DNA of 64,000 nucleotides from Talpa occidentalis (GCF_014898055.3 NW_023600993.1:21525048-21589047), one strand, 5' to 3'. Positions 35,001-48,558 are shown, numbered from the stretch's first letter. A program made the numbers and translations. Notes: generated by a model not told the origin, from the sequence alone.

Positions 35001-35479
35001 GCTATGAATATTTGTTGGTTATCTTCTAGAAGGAATTCAGAACAAGACTCTCCAAGACGTCCCACTTTGGCATATGTGTTATTTTGAGCCAAAGGATTTG
35101 GGACTCTGCAGGCTCAAGAGAAACTTTTCCCTTCTCCCTTAACTACCTAGAAAAATTTAGATGGGGTTGGGGGGATACTTGCCTAGAAAAAGAGTTATTA
35201 CCAGAAATAACTTTTTATGATCCATCTGGATGGCAGACAGACATCTAATTACCAAACATCTGCTCTTCTTATTGTGCTGTGAGTAGCCTTCTCCCTTTGG
35301 AAGTCCAGCCCCTATCCCATTTCTTAGCTCAGGGTGGCCTATCCCCTCATTCTGCCTTTCTGTCTTTGAACCTCTCATGTATGTGGGGTCCTCAAATATA
35401 CACATTTTAATGTAGTTATTAGAGTAGCTGAAATACACTTGAAGGGGCAGAGGAAATTTTTCTTCCCCAATGCTGCCTA

Positions 35480-35930
35480 TTGGTAAATACTGTTCTTAGG
35501 TGTTTGGTAAACATTCATGAATAAAATAAAATTCTTACCCACTGAGAACTTACATTTTACTGGGGCTCTTAATATTTCAACAAAGGTATACTTTCATTTT
35601 ATTGTTGAATGATTAAATGGATACACACATGGATGAGATTGAGTAAATAAATTGGTGACAGATTAACAGAGAATTTGAATGTCAAGTTAGTTTTTTGTCA
35701 TAGTGAGAAAACAGGGAAGATTCTTAAGCAGATGCATTGACAAGATCTATGTGCTAGAAACACTTAGTGGTAGAGGATGGACTAGTTTATCAGGGGTCAA
35801 GACTGACTCTCCAAAGACTGGAGCCAAGGCAATGACCATTGGGATAGAAAGGAGGGCATGGACTGAAATGTGGAGAAGAAACATGATAGGTAAACCCAGC
35901 GGGTATGTGGGAGGCTGGTAACAGCAAAGG
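35480..35930 (+). repeat. Ancient interspersed repeat, L2-like
   Basis: 'ggtaaatactgttcttaggt' and 'cttacccactgagaacttac', then 'gaagattcttaagcagatgc', follow the same ancient family seen at 9.4-10.1 kb. The name is from memory. Confidence 0.4.
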
Positions 35931-38900
35931 ACATTGTTTACAATCTATTATCTATTTGAACATTGGTTATAGTTACTCTTTTTAAATTAGACACTTGCTT
36001 AATGAGAAACATTTTTCCCTCTTAACATACTTAAATGTACATACACAGCCATACCTCAGAGTAAAATACTCTTGGATTTTGTATCATCCTTCTAACATAA
36101 CCAAAAATGAATTGAGCATCTGTCAAACATATAGTATCCATCAACATTCAGACAGGGGATTTAAACAATTATTCTTTTTGAAAGCAATAGAATTTATGTG
36201 CAGGGCCATCAGAACTGAAAGCTTGACATGGGAAATTTAGCAGTTGAAATGCAACCAAGAACACATCAGAGGTGACCTACATAAAGAAACTTAGTAGGAA
36301 TGATTCCTCCTTTGGGGAATCTACTTTTGTTCTTTCTTGTTCAGTTGGGGAGAGGGAAAAAATTCTGTCTGTGAAAATGCTGAGAAAGAAAGTAGGAAAG
36401 AGGATTGTTTTAGAGGGCTCATTTGCATTTGTCTGAGAATTTCCAATAGTTAAGTGTTAGAATTTATTCATTTGATCTGAATATGCATATTTCTTTAATG
36501 GTTTTTCAAGGATGACTGTCTTGGGACTGTCTGGCCAATGTCCTGAAAGTGTGAAATCATTGATCAGGAAATATTTCTGTAGCAGAAAGGATCTGTCTGG
36601 CCTTATCCAGAAAGTCCAGTGGAATCTTTGAAATAGTAGCCTGTCTCCAGATTAATGTGCCGATGGTTTGAAATATTTTCACCTTAATACAGAACGTATT
36701 ATAAACCACAGCAAAAAGGAAGCAGCCACCTTTGACTTTATATTTGCTGAGATAAATATATACAAAGAGATTCAGATTGACCAGTAATATCCCAGCATTG
36801 AAATGCAAATGGAGACCAAAAACTCAAATGCACAAAATGTTTGCTCACTGATTAAGACTTAATGTGCTGCTTGGCATCAACTAGTTCAGCCAACTGATTG
36901 GTCCAAGAATCAATTACCAATAGTTTCATGTCTAAATTAAACTTACTGTAGGACCTAACGTGATAGAGTTGTATTGCTTTCATATAAAGGTGCACACACA
37001 TTCCCACACACTGGTTAAGAGATAAGCATATGGATAACAAATCTAAATATTGTTTTGAGAATTGTACAGCTGTGTCAGATAATCTTGAATTCTCCCTAGG
37101 TAAATGAAATAGTCTGTACCTAGTACCTTGTATAGTGGACTCCTAGAAAGAAAAATCTTTAAACTTCCAGTCATGGATTTGTGAACAGAGCTAAAATAGA
37201 TTCCTGTATCTATCCACAGAAGACTGTCCATTCAATTTTCAATGGATGTTAATGTGTAAAGAGGGATAGAAGCAGTAAAATTTCAGTAACTTAAAATACA
37301 GAATGAAGGGAAATTCAGAAATGTATTTGTCTTTTTCTCTGTCTCCTGTTCTTAGTCTCTCTCCTTGTTATTTTGACTATTTTGTTATTCTGGGAAGTTT
37401 CTTTCAAATATTCTGCTTATCTAAGTTCTATCCCTCCTGAATGTCAAAACCCTTGGCCTTTTGATTTTCAAATGAAGATATTAAGATAACTAGAGACCCA
37501 ATTTTTAAAAGAATCAGAGATCCTTAAGGGAAAGTTCCTATATTTAAAATTAAATATTTAATATTTTATAAACATTTTATCTATTTTCTGATCTTTATGC
37601 TTTAAGGAAGATAAATAGACAAAATAGAATCAAAGGGCTGAAAAGCAGACAATTTCCTAAAATTGAAGTATGAGGGTCAATTTTTTTTTTCATTGCCTCA
37701 AGGTGGTTATTGTTATTGCATTAGTCATGCAGTTCTAATATTCCTGACATGTTAGAAAGTGATATAAAAAAAAACAACTGATCGCGCAAATATTTATTCA
37801 TCTTTTTTTTTATTCCAAGGGTTCCACTTTCACCACTTGCTTAAAAACAATTAAAAACTCATAGTTCCTGAGAAAGTTGAGGATGATTGAAGAAATGATA
37901 TGACAGGACAAATGGAGGAAATTTTAAATCCAATCATAATGTTCTGAAAGAAACTTTGCTGAAATATTTCTTGTTCTTATTCCCAGATCAAAAAGTTAAG
38001 AGTTAAGTAGAATACAACCCACTTACGGATAGGATCCATGTCTTAATCAATTGTGCTTCTCTTGGTATTTTTATGTAGAACACAGCAGTTGTTATCCTCA
38101 ACTGAAACTGGCCTATAGTTTTGTTGCAGTAATTGGAAAGAGTATGCATGAGCCATTTTTGCCAATTTTTCTGTGCCCTCAATTGTATGGGCCAATTTTT
38201 ATATAGATGATATTCACCATAAAGTAGTCAGTCGTTGGATTTAAGTATACAAGACTAAGTCTTTCAATGAAATTACCACCAACCAACCACTAAGGATTGC
38301 TTTCATGAATTAAAAATTAAAGAAATTTATAAAGATGACTATAAAATAACTTTCAAGCAACATTTACATTCAATATATGTAAGTCATTTTAAGTTATATT
38401 GAGATTTTAACTGCAGTGTTATATTTCCCATTGTCATGATAATTTATTGTTTTCCAGAAGGCATTTTAACTGAAAGGACATAAGATGGATTATCTAGTAC
38501 TTTTCCCGCCTTTTCTTAAAGGTTGATGTGAAAACAATGCTGTTTTTTAAAAAAATATTTTATATTCTGACTCATTTCTTATTTTTTTTTCTTTTCCTTT
38601 GTTGATTATAATCAAGGAAAGTATTATGACTCTAAAACCTGTCATTGAAGAATATGTTTCAAAGTTGCAGGATATAGTTGAAAGTAGATGGATTTTGGAG
38701 GACTAGAGATATATATTCACATGATAAATTAACTTTGAGAGCTACTGAAACTTATATAAATATTCTGTACCACCATTACTCCACATGAAAAATATGAGGT
38801 TTCTCTGAGGATTAATTGAGAAAACAAATATAAGGATATCCAGCATATTATAACATAAATATTTTCTCATGTCTGACTTTCCTTTTGTAGAATTAGCTTG

Positions 38901-39100
38901 TGGCAGTTCTTCATGGAAGAACCATTTTATGTGATCATTTAAATAGAGATTTACATTTAATTTTCTACTCATACTAAGTTCTAACTCTTCTCCAATGAGT
39001 CAGCTCACAGAAACATTTTGGGGGGCTTATTTCAGATGAGTGACACATAAATCTTGTGCTTTCACTACCACTGTTGCTAGTTTCATTATATTTCCACCTT
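35931..39100. other. AT-rich non-coding stretch
   Basis: No gene, RNA gene or young repeat recognised in about 3.2 kb. Frames of 62-83 codons look random. Confidence 0.4.
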
Positions 39101-39103
39101 GGG

Positions 39104-39456
39104 TAGAAAGTTCTTAAAGGTACTGGGTATTTTGTATACACATTCTATGTAATGGGCACTCTTTTTTTCTAAAGATTTATTTATTTATACAAGAAATGGC
39201 GTACAGGCCAGAGGCATGGGAGGGTGAGAGGATTCACCAGAGACAGAGTGGGGAACAGAACAGGCAGATTGACTGAAATATACTGCTGAGGGGAGCAGTG
39301 GGTGAGACAAGAGAAGTCTGTTGCGCCATGTGGGTATCTCGCTGGCTGGCTGGCATGCTCATATTTTATAATATTTTGTAAAGACGGAATATGTAATGGG
39401 CATTTTCATACATAGAATGTGTATACAAAATACCCAGTACCTTTAACAACTTTCTA
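39104..39456. repeat. Near-perfect palindrome (48-bp arms) split by a SINE
   Basis: The left arm 39104-39151 and right arm 39409-39456 are reverse complements with 47 of 48 positions matching. Both arms start exactly at a TA dinucleotide, and the match stops outside it. Removing the SINE and one target copy leaves 48 + 13 + 48 = 109 bp. This resembles a hairpin-type MITE of the Tc1/mariner class, which duplicates TA; that assignment is inference. No transposase is present. Confidence 0.85.
39159..39389 (-). mobile_element. tRNA-derived SINE, subfamily B, head missing, in the palindrome loop
   Basis: Antisense SINE body ('gtacaggccagaggcatggg', 'tgctgaggggagcagtgggt') stops at 'ctcgctggctggctgg'. 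About 36 bases of non-SINE sequence (near 39352-39389) replace the tRNA head. A 13-bp target duplication 'tatgtaatgggca' lies at 39146-39158 and 39390-39402. Confidence 0.9.
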
Positions 39457-39685
39457 TAATCTTAACCAAGTGGTCTAACTTTGTGTCACCTCCCAAACGA
39501 ATCCTAGTAGTATTACATGCCTTCTGGTTGATACAATAATGACACAGTATCTGTGTGATAGAATCTATGTTATAATCCTATCAAGTAAAATTTGCCTTGA
39601 ATCCAATCATGAGGTAACAATTCAAGCATTCTTCATTGAGTAACATTTTAATTGATTTTGACTGTTAAAAAATGTCAAGATTATG

Positions 39686-39704
39686 CCCCCCCCCAAAAAA
39701 AAAA
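39686..39704 (+). repeat. C-run joined to A-run
   Basis: Nine C followed directly by ten A; a length-unstable homopolymer junction. Confidence 0.9.
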
Positions 39705-40084
39705 GGAAATAACAAGCTTAGTTTAGAATAAAGGAGGTTGCAGGAATGTGAATTAAATGATCCTTCACTGCATGCTGGAATTTTTCTAGTGCTATAAAGG
39801 CCATAGGAAACTTCTCAGGGGGACAACTGGAAATATTAGAATAGAATCTGTATGGTAGATAATGGACTGCATGCTAGATAAAAGTCAACATTCCTGGGAG
39901 TGAATGTAGTATAGTGTTACTACAAGAGACGGTCCTTGTTCTTAGAAGATATGTACTAAATAATCAAAAGGGGAAGTGTCATGTCTGCCACTTTCAGTGT
40001 TTCAGCAAAAACATGTGTACGTGAGTGGAGTTGTAAGGAGATAAAGGAGGAGACCACAAAGTGGATAGCAATGTGTTAGGATTG

Positions 40085-40349
40085 GGCATCCATGGTGGCA
40101 CAGGGGTTAAAGACATAGTGCTATCAAGCTATCACCAGCCACTGCAGCACGAGTTTGATCCCTGGCCAGGGAGCTGACCTACATGGCGCAGCAGACTTCT
40201 GTCTTGCCCACTGCTCCCCTCAGCATTGTATGTCAGTCGATCTGCCTGTTCTGCTGCCCACTCTGTCTCTGGTGAATCCTCTCACCCACCACACCTCTGG
40301 CTTACTCCCCAGTTCTTATATGCATAAATAAATCTTTAAAGAAAAAAAA
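40085..40349 (+). mobile_element. tRNA-derived SINE, subfamily B, sense
   Basis: Begins near 'gcatccatggtggcacaggg', with a B-box-like 'gtttgatccctggcc'. The tail has AATAAA (40327-40332), then TCTTT and A's. An imperfect target duplication (40075-40085 'gttaggattgg'; 40350-40359 'gttaaattgg') suggests an older copy. Confidence 0.92.
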
Positions 40350-40639
40350 GTTAAATTGGCGAACCTAGGTCAAGAAAAATGCGTATGTTCATAGAACTGA
40401 CCTTGTAACCTTTCCAAAGGTTTGAAAGTCTTTAAAATAAAATTTGGGGAATGAAGCAATTAGCAGATTTATATTAATATATGAACACTTCTCATGAAAA
40501 AAAGTTAACTCTTGTAATACACGACAGATATGTGATCTAGAATGATTTTTGGTTTAAGCCTGCATCTAGTTGTTCAACCAAAAATCAGTTATCCTTCATT
40601 TTTTTCCATTATCCTACCTGCTTTTCATTCTGATAGTTG

Positions 40640-41285
40640 TTAAACTGCCTTCCTTTCCAGGCTACCACCTTAGTCCAAGCACCACCATCACAGTCCCAAT
40701 AGAGGTGCAATGGAGGTGACTCATTTCCTGGCTTCCACCCCCTCCCTCCTGTGCTACACCTCCCCCGAAGTAGTCATAGTGATTTTCCAAACACGTAAAT
40801 TAAATCATGCCCTTACGCCTCCTTAAAGCTCTCTAATAGCCTCCAAATACACTTAGAAAGATGAAATTAAACTCCTATATCCATGATCAGTCTTCTACCT
40901 CCATTCCTGACCTCTGCCTGTTCTTCAGAGCTTTTCCTTCCTTGCCTTTTTATTGTTCTGCTCTTCTAAGCTCCTTCTGCTCAAGCTTCTCTGTCTCTGC
41001 CTGAGATGCTCCTTCTCTTCATGGCACAACTTGTCCTTCTAGTTCTTCACCTCCCTTAAGTGGCAACTTCTCAGGGAGACTTACTCTCTAAAGTATCACA
41101 CAATCCATCACCCTTCCATCTTCTTACTTTAGATCTCTGCACTTACTTGTTTCTTTTATATTTTTGCTTATTATATATCTTCCTGAAACACATGAAGCTT
41201 CATGGAAACAGATTTACTATTTGCCTCATTCATTGTTGTGGTAATAACTCCATTTAGCTACTCAATGAGTGTTGAAGGAATTAAA
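40640..41285 (+). repeat. Ancient L2 3' region, about 640 bp
   Basis: The long pyrimidine-rich L2 pattern is recognisable: 'agcttctctgtctctgcctg', 'tggcaacttctcagggagac', 'gatctctgcacttacttgtt', and the 3' end 'ctactcaatgagtgttgaag'. Frames inside (41060-41257 +) are L2 remnants or chance. Confidence 0.75.
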
Positions 41286-43485
41286 GAAAAAAATGATAGT
41301 CAATAGATTCCTGGGATGTTTGTACAGTGAGGACCCAGTCAGGAGTACAGAACATATGTTAATTATTTAAATAGCTTTAAAAAAGAACTTGGGACAGGCG
41401 ACTGTCTACACAGGGGATGAAATAACTCAGAAGCCCAACAGGCCTTGGAGTCAACAGAGCAATGGAGCAACCATAAACACCAGGAAGCCACTGTCACTCC
41501 CAGTGTGCAGACAAACGAGAAAAAGTTGTATTACTGGTGCCCCAGAGCAGATATAAGTGGTAAAGCTAAAACTATAGAGATTCTTTTGTTGATGGAGAAC
41601 CCCCAAAGCAAAGAAAGGGGAAACCTACTCCCAGGTTTATAACTAGGTGGAACCCAGGCAGAAGTCAGCAGTATGAGGAAGCTCGGAAATGGGCAGCTTA
41701 TCATGGGGTGCCCCTCCCCTCTGTGTGGGGTGGGGGATGGTACAAAATGGACATAATGGTGAGCAGACCAGAGACCTCCCAGCACAGGAAACTTTCATTG
41801 AGTGAGAATATCACAAATCCACTCTGAAGCACTTGTCCTATATAAGTGCATCTCTATTTATATAGAAAGGATCTGGAATACTTGAGAGCTTCCAGAATAC
41901 TTGGTAATAGAGGAAAAATATTGAATTTATTGTGTCTTTTTTTTTTTTCCACATGAGCAATTGACCCCATCATTTTAAATTTAGAGCTACTTCATCTGAA
42001 CAGTATCTGGAGGTTAAGGAAAATCAGTTTTTATATTATTAAAAAATATAACCAATATACTTCAAACTCCATATTTCCTGACTTGAATCTTTCCCTGTCA
42101 TGTGCTTGCCTGCCTCTTTCTAATATTTTAGTACAGCCACCATAAAAATTGAACGTCACCACATTGGGATCATTTTAAGTTATATGTTGCACTAAATCCA
42201 ATCCACTTGACCTTGGAATTGGATTTTTCTTAGAATTTGCAAAGACAAACATGAGCAATTGTTGGATTCCATATTGTCCCTGTCCATTCCAGATTCTCGA
42301 AGCCATTGACCCAACAGTGAGATTGTGAAAGGGTTAGTAAGTCAGAATGTGGAAACCCAGCTCCTCCTAGCAGTATTACACCTGCTCTCCTCTGCGCCCC
42401 TTCCTCTGCATGTCTGTCCCAAAATTTCTGTCTCTGCTCCCTTCAGATGCCAAAGGAAATAGAAAGTGCAGTTTCTTAATGCCCCCTCACCCTATTTCTT
42501 CCGAAGCTACCATTGCCACTCTCAAGTAGCATCCGTGAAGGAAAACACAAAACAGAAAACATCCAGAACAACAGCTGTGCCAAGGGAAAGTCCACTTCCA
42601 CAAAGGGAAAATAAATGAGTTTATATCTTGGTATCCTGTGATGTTATACAGAACAGACATAAATTCTACTTAGGGCTCCTATCCCCCAGGCTCATTAAAT
42701 AGGGGTGGTAGGGAGCAAGGGGAGGCTCTGCTAAAAGGGGATGTTAATGTACTTTTTAAGGTAATGGGTTGGACATATAAATCATGGGAGGAATGTGCTA
42801 CAAAATCGTGAATGAAATATTTATACATTCCACTGAAGCTTAGCACTTGTCCCAGAGGGATATGTCCTGGAGATATTGGTCTTTCCCTTTGTTCTGAATC
42901 TATTTTTTCCAGTTGCTCTGACACAGGGATTGGCTTCACAATCATCCTGAAGTTGATTAGATCAGAAAGCAGAGGCTTGCCTGCCCGGCATGACCAATGA
43001 CACATATCGCATTTCTGGGAATTCTAGACTTTACTCTGTATATGGGAGTTTTTGTCATTGTTTGTTTGGCTTTTTGCAGGCTTTCAAGTGGTTCTCTAAC
43101 TTTCGGTGTTGCTCTATGTGTGTGTCATTTGGGTTTCAAACTGAGGCGTAAGATGCTGGGCATGCGGCATACACTTGCATAAAATGAAATGTACCAATCG
43201 AGTTTGAAAATGGCTGTCAGATTTATGGAGCATGGCTGTAATTACATTCACATGAATGCTTAGCTAAAAGCAGAAAAGGAATCTTATTACCTTACTTTTC
43301 CTTGTTTTAATAAAACAAAAACACTTGACTATAACATTAAGGGAATAAATTGGTACCGATTGTGAAATTCTTTTGACTTTCTGTTGGAAAGATTTAGTGT
43401 TTCTAAGATATAAGATGTAGGTGGGGCCAATGCAGAATCTTTTCTATCTGCAGGTCAGAGAGATCTGTAAGAACTGCCAAAAATA
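41286..43485. other. Non-coding stretch, no gene seen
   Basis: Overlapping frames at 41445-41785 and 42679-43182 lie on both strands and show no domain. No young repeat. Confidence 0.4.
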
Positions 43486-43489
43486 ATAA

Positions 43490-43970
43490 GGTATTATGCT
43501 AAATGTTTTGCCACTACTGTTTCATTGAATATTCCCAAAAACCCCCTGAGGAGGGAAGTGTGGTTTTCAATGTCCATTTTATTTTAATTTTTTTTTATTA
43601 TTTTTAAAGATTTATTTTATTTATTTTATGCATACAGGAGCCTGGATGTAGAATAGAGACGTGCTGGGGGGAGCATGGTGAGAGGATTCACCAGAGACAA
43701 AGTGGGGAACAGAGCAGGCGAATTGACTGAAATCCACGACTGAGGGGAACAGCGGGTGAGACAGGAGTGGGCTGCTGCACCATGTGGGTCAGCTCCGTGG
43801 CCGGGGATCGAACTCAGGCTGCCTCGGCGAGAGTGCTGAGACTTAACCCCTAGGCCACCAGGAAGGCCCTCAGTGCCCATTTTATATATTGGAGGTTAAG
43901 ACCTTCAGAAGTAGTCCCAGACCTGTGTTGAACTTCAGCCTGAGCTTTGATCTCAGGTCCATGAGCACAA
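43490..43970 (-). repeat. Ancient MIR interrupted by a SINE
   Basis: 'attatgctaaatgttttgcc' and 'ttcattgaatattcccaaaa' on the left, and 'ccattttatatattggaggt' and 'agacctgtgttgaacttcag' on the right, together read as one antisense MIR. The younger SINE at 43583-43870 splits it. Confidence 0.6.
43583..43870 (-). mobile_element. tRNA-derived SINE, subfamily B
   Basis: Antisense copy with an A-rich tail at left, 'gaggattcaccagagacaaa', 'ggggatcgaactcaggctgc' and a head ending 'ccctaggccaccaggaaggc'. A 15-bp target duplication with two mismatches (43568-43582; 43871-43885, sharing 'ccattttat') flanks it. Confidence 0.94.
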
Positions 43971-46535
43971 AGCAATAGATAGTTTGGTGTTTCGGTAAAG
44001 AATTATCCTCCTTCAAGAGGAATCCTACTAACTACATATTGGTTGCCAGTCACTGTTAGTGTGACCCTAGAACCATCCAGGGCAACTTGGGACCTCTTCC
44101 ATGAAGAAACGCAAGTGACTCTTTGCCAGCAATGAGCCCTTTCACAGGCCTTCATCAAATGTTGTTGCCAGCTTGGCTCCTTGAATGCTTGAGGTACCTG
44201 GTCTCTAAATATAGAATTCTAAGCCAACGTCATTTTAACTATGTCGTCAGGAGAAGTCAGCTGAATTATTCAGCCATAAAGTTTTAGTTGACAATGACCT
44301 TAAAGTTCATCAGATTGTAACCTCTCATTCTCCCTCAGGGAAGGAGGCTGATCTTTAGGGACTTGGAGGAAATTGAGCCAAATGAGTGGGGAGGGACAGT
44401 CTAAATGAGGAGCCTTGTATATTCCTGCCCAATCCTGAGTTCCTTCAACCAGGACACACCATACAATTTCCCTTGGCAATAGATAAGCTGCTCATCACTC
44501 TATTATGTTATGTTGATACACTATTATTAAAAATAACATATCTTTATACATATATAATGCAAAGTGTTAACTAGCTAGGATGTCATTTATGACAAATTTT
44601 CATCTTTTAATCTTTATAGAAAAGAAAATTTTTAGTTTATTGATTTAAAATTCACATTTGAAAATTGTTTGTCATCTCATCAAAAGAGAAACTGACAATG
44701 AAATCATTGTCTTAGAATATGCAATTTTACCACAGAGGTAAACTTATCACAAACTAAGTCTATTCTTCAATTTCTCTTTCTCCCCTCTTTCAAATGTCAC
44801 TTCTTTGTAGGAATTTTTGCTGAGAACCCACAGAGGATATCTAGATGGACCATTTCTATAAGCAGTTCTGATTGCAGCAAAACATGGGGTGTGGACACTG
44901 AGGGACAAATAGTGTGGATATTGACATTTCAAATAGAGATATTTTCTTTACTACTGTAGATCTACCCCTTAATGCATTTTGAGAATTTGACATTGGATTT
45001 CTTTTATAGTCTTAAAAAACTCAATTTAGAACTAAAAAAAAAAAGTGAGTTTCAAAAACACACCTTTTTTTCCCGAGGCTGCTCAGAGAGACTGTACCTT
45101 ACATGTGTTTTGTAGTTTATTGAGGCATCCTGACTGATGAGGATAATCTGTATGAGCCATTTTCATGTGCCGGGGGAAATTATTGAACAATTATGTAAAT
45201 GCATGAATGTTTGTGGCTGTTGTATTATTTTCAATTTTGAAAAACTGGCTATTCAAATTGTTTTCTACATAGGAAAAGGTTGTTTTAGGTAAGCGTTGTG
45301 TCTAAAACATTTTTTTAAATGGTGCTATTTCTGTGTTTGAAAATTGTTAAAGTGGGTCTTGTGTAAACCGATGAGTATTTCAAGGGACTGAATTCTAAAG
45401 AAGGAGCCAGAATAGGAAATATCATGCAAAAGAAATTCAGTCTTTCAAGACCATCCTCAGGAGATTAGGCTTGGAAAAGTGAATGGAGTAGAGAGAATGT
45501 GGAACATTTCCTCCAATTTGTAATATTGGATCAGGCCCATTTTAAACTGTGCTAATTTATTCTTCATTGAACCATGGAGATTAATTAATCCTTTGTTTTG
45601 CTGGATTAATGAGTAATCAATATGCCAAAGGGGGGAAAAAAGAGAATGATTTCTTTTCAAGGAACAAAGCATTCAGGTAGCCAAGTCATTTTATCTTTTA
45701 TGTTTACAAAGCACAGCACAACTGAGATAAAATATGTGGCATTGGAGGAGATTTGAGCTCTTTTATTTAAACTAAGATATCCTGGGTTTCAGGTGGTTCT
45801 AGGCCAGTGGGGAACACACACCTACATCACCAAGTGCATTTGGGGTGTAATTTTGGTGGCCTCTGTTTGGTGGCCAAATAAAATTTAAGTGAGTGTCTAT
45901 AGTTTTTTGGCATCTCATAAGACAGGAAGTTCACCTTCTTGACAAGCTCTCCCTAAGAGTTAAAACTAAATTGGACCTAAATTGGAGCAAACCAATGCCT
46001 TTCAACTAACTCGTCTCACATTTTCTTCATAACAATGAGGTCTACATGAATTTCTCTGGTTAGTTTATTTGCTTACCTGCTTCTTGCCCATCTTACCCCC
46101 ACCCAGGATTTTTTTTTGTTCTCTTTGGTTCATCTGTAAAATTGGTTCTTTTTAGTTCATCTGTAAAATTGTTGTTTCATGGGAACAATTAGTGGTTACC
46201 AGAAGGAAAGGAGTCAATTAGGTGAATAAATTGAAACAAAGGGGTCAATTGTGTGGTGAAGGGTAGAATTGGACTTGCAGTGGTGAACTTCGTGTAATCT
46301 CTCCACGTGTTGATTTTCAGTGAGGGACTCCTGCAGCTTATATAATATAATGCAATGTTATTTCAAATGCTAAAATGTGGGTAGGGATTTTGTCAGTTTG
46401 GGTCATCATTTTATTTATTCAGTCTGACTGGAAACTTACTTGTAACTTCTATCCAGCAAATAACTGTCCAGTGAATGGATGGGTTTGCAATGGAATGGCG
46501 TTGAGCTGAAGAGTCTTCTTTGAGAGAGACATTTA
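43971..46535. other. AT-rich non-coding stretch
   Basis: No gene recognised. A 27-bp-period duplication of 'gttcatctgtaaaattg' lies at 46128-46144 and 46155-46171. Confidence 0.45.
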
Positions 46536-46580
46536 TTCATAAATGAATAAATGAATAAATAAATGAATCTTAAAAAAAAA

Positions 46581-46729
46581 GTAGTTTTGCTCTTTTGTTT
46601 CCTGAAAAGCACTCCTGCACTGAATAACCTAAACCCAAATGTATGCCTCAAGATCTGCTTCTAAGAAACCTGACCTAAAATAAATGAGTAAAAACAACAT
46701 GGCAGGTTTCAAATAAAAACTTACAGTTG
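46581..46729 (-). repeat. Left arm of 149-bp perfect inverted repeat
   Basis: The exact reverse complement of 48559-48707 over all 149 bases. The homology continues leftward about 45 bases (46536-46580) into sequence matching the A-rich tail of the SINE at 48711-48990, with a few differences. This arm therefore looks derived from the other one after that SINE had inserted. No poly(A) or target duplication flanks the arm. Confidence 0.95.
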
Positions 46730-48125
46730 GGTGGGAGAATTTGGAGGTCTTGGTGGCTAAGAGGCAAATAATGGCACAGCATCTTAAGAACCTGAACTTG
46801 GTCTCCAGAATACTACAGACTGTCTGCATTTCCCTGGTCTCTTATAAAAGTCCTGGTCTCTTTCATGTCTAGCTGGTCTAAGCATATTTGCATATAGATC
46901 AGGGGCAGTAGAATAAGATTCTTCTTAACTGTGAGAACAGCCCTGGTACTAGTCAGGCTTTCCTGCCCCCAGTTTTATTCCCATTGAGCAGATAAATAGT
47001 AGATATCATGACAAACCTTTTGGTATTATTAGTTTTGTAGGAATTCATCTGTAATTAAAAGTTCTGGTACATTCTCCTATTCTACCATAACTTAGCTATC
47101 CATAATTTGATGATATCATTAATTTTAGCAAGTAGGGATATATACTAAAATACATATATATATATATTATGTGAATATATTAATTTTCAGTTTGTGTGGG
47201 GACTCATGTTTTAAAACACATAAATATATTGGTAGTTTGAAAGTGACACTAAGGGGAACCTGAAGTTTTTTGACATGCGTTATGTATTTCTAGTGTGAAA
47301 AAACATTTAATTCAACATTTAATTAAGCTATAGCTATGTAATCTGTTGATATTGAAACTAGTGAGTGATGCTTTATATCAAACATATATTTGTGAATATC
47401 TGTTCCTTCAAATATAAATGCGAACTCTCTCTTCATTTCCCTTTTCTTTAGACCATTTCTCCTTAGAATGTGGCATCAAAAGTCCATCTTGTGAAACTTA
47501 TTTTTTTAATTAGGGTATTTTTTTTTTATTTGAGTCATTGTGTATAGAGCCCATTGTTGTTAGGCAACAGAGATTATCTCTAACATCAATAAAATCAGTT
47601 TATTGAAGTGATATGAAGATTGGAATATCAAAACCCTCTTCTAGAAGAGCTGTACTTAAGAGATCAAGGGAAGGGAATGAATGGGGACTCTTCTGGACAT
47701 CACTGTGGTGAAGAGGAATGCTAACCATTTCCCATCTTAAGGTCACTCAAGACAAACTTTTTTAGGCAATGGATCTGATTGGTTAAATTGAGTCAGATGT
47801 ACAACTTTTATGTTGGTAGGAAATCATTGTTAAGAAAAAAATCGTACCTGCAGAGGGACTGTTCCCAAGGGCAAATTGAGCTTGTTATCTCCAAACCAGA
47901 TAATAAAAGGGTTGCTGGACACAACTACTCACTACAGTAACTCAGCCAATCCCATCAGCTTTTCATGTTTTGTTTTCAGAAGCCTGGGAAATAGTCACTC
48001 ATACTAATCACATCACCTTGAGTAATGATAAAAGAATAAACTTAGATTAAATCTTAGTGTTGATTAAGGTACAATGCAGCCAGTATGTTAAAAAGAAATT
48101 TTAATTGATGGTGACAAGGTAGGGA
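46730..48125. other. AT-rich spacer between inverted-repeat arms
   Basis: A TA-rich patch lies near 47153-47180. No gene or young repeat recognised. Confidence 0.45.
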
Positions 48126-48129
48126 AGTG

Positions 48130-48330
48130 GAAGGAAATTAATATTTGGAGAGAGCCAAGTGCTATGCTAATTGCTTTGCAGGAAACTCTCATTTAATATT
48201 CATGATTGTAAGAGGAAGGTGTTCTTAAACTTCTCTTACTGCTAGGGAAACTGAGGATCAGAGAGATCAAGCAATAGTTTTTCAAGGTCATATACTTAAT
48301 GGCATACACATATAATGATGTGGTACAAGA
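48130..48330 (-). repeat. Ancient MIR SINE
   Basis: 'gccaagtgctatgctaattg', 'tctcatttaatattcatgat' and 'gggaaactgaggatcagaga' are clear antisense MIR landmarks. Confidence 0.75.
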
Positions 48331-48558
48331 GTTGCATTTCTGTCAAGACAATTGCAAAGGAAAACAACATGCAATTGTTAGTGTGCCTTGCTGATGTGAT
48401 GTTGCATTGTCATGGATAATTACTACATAACTCCTCTCTGTTGGACCATCATGTTATCTTGAGACCTAATAAAATATATGCATCTCTTTTCCTGCCAGTA
48501 TTGTTAGGGTTATGTATATTATCACTGAGTAGCGCTCTCTTTTCTTGCTAACAAATCT

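Noticed and set aside
46581..46729. Left inverted-repeat arm as a SINE-driven 3' transduction
   Set aside because: The order (SINE tail stub then 3' flank) fits, but there is no terminal A tail and no target duplication at 46536 or 46729.
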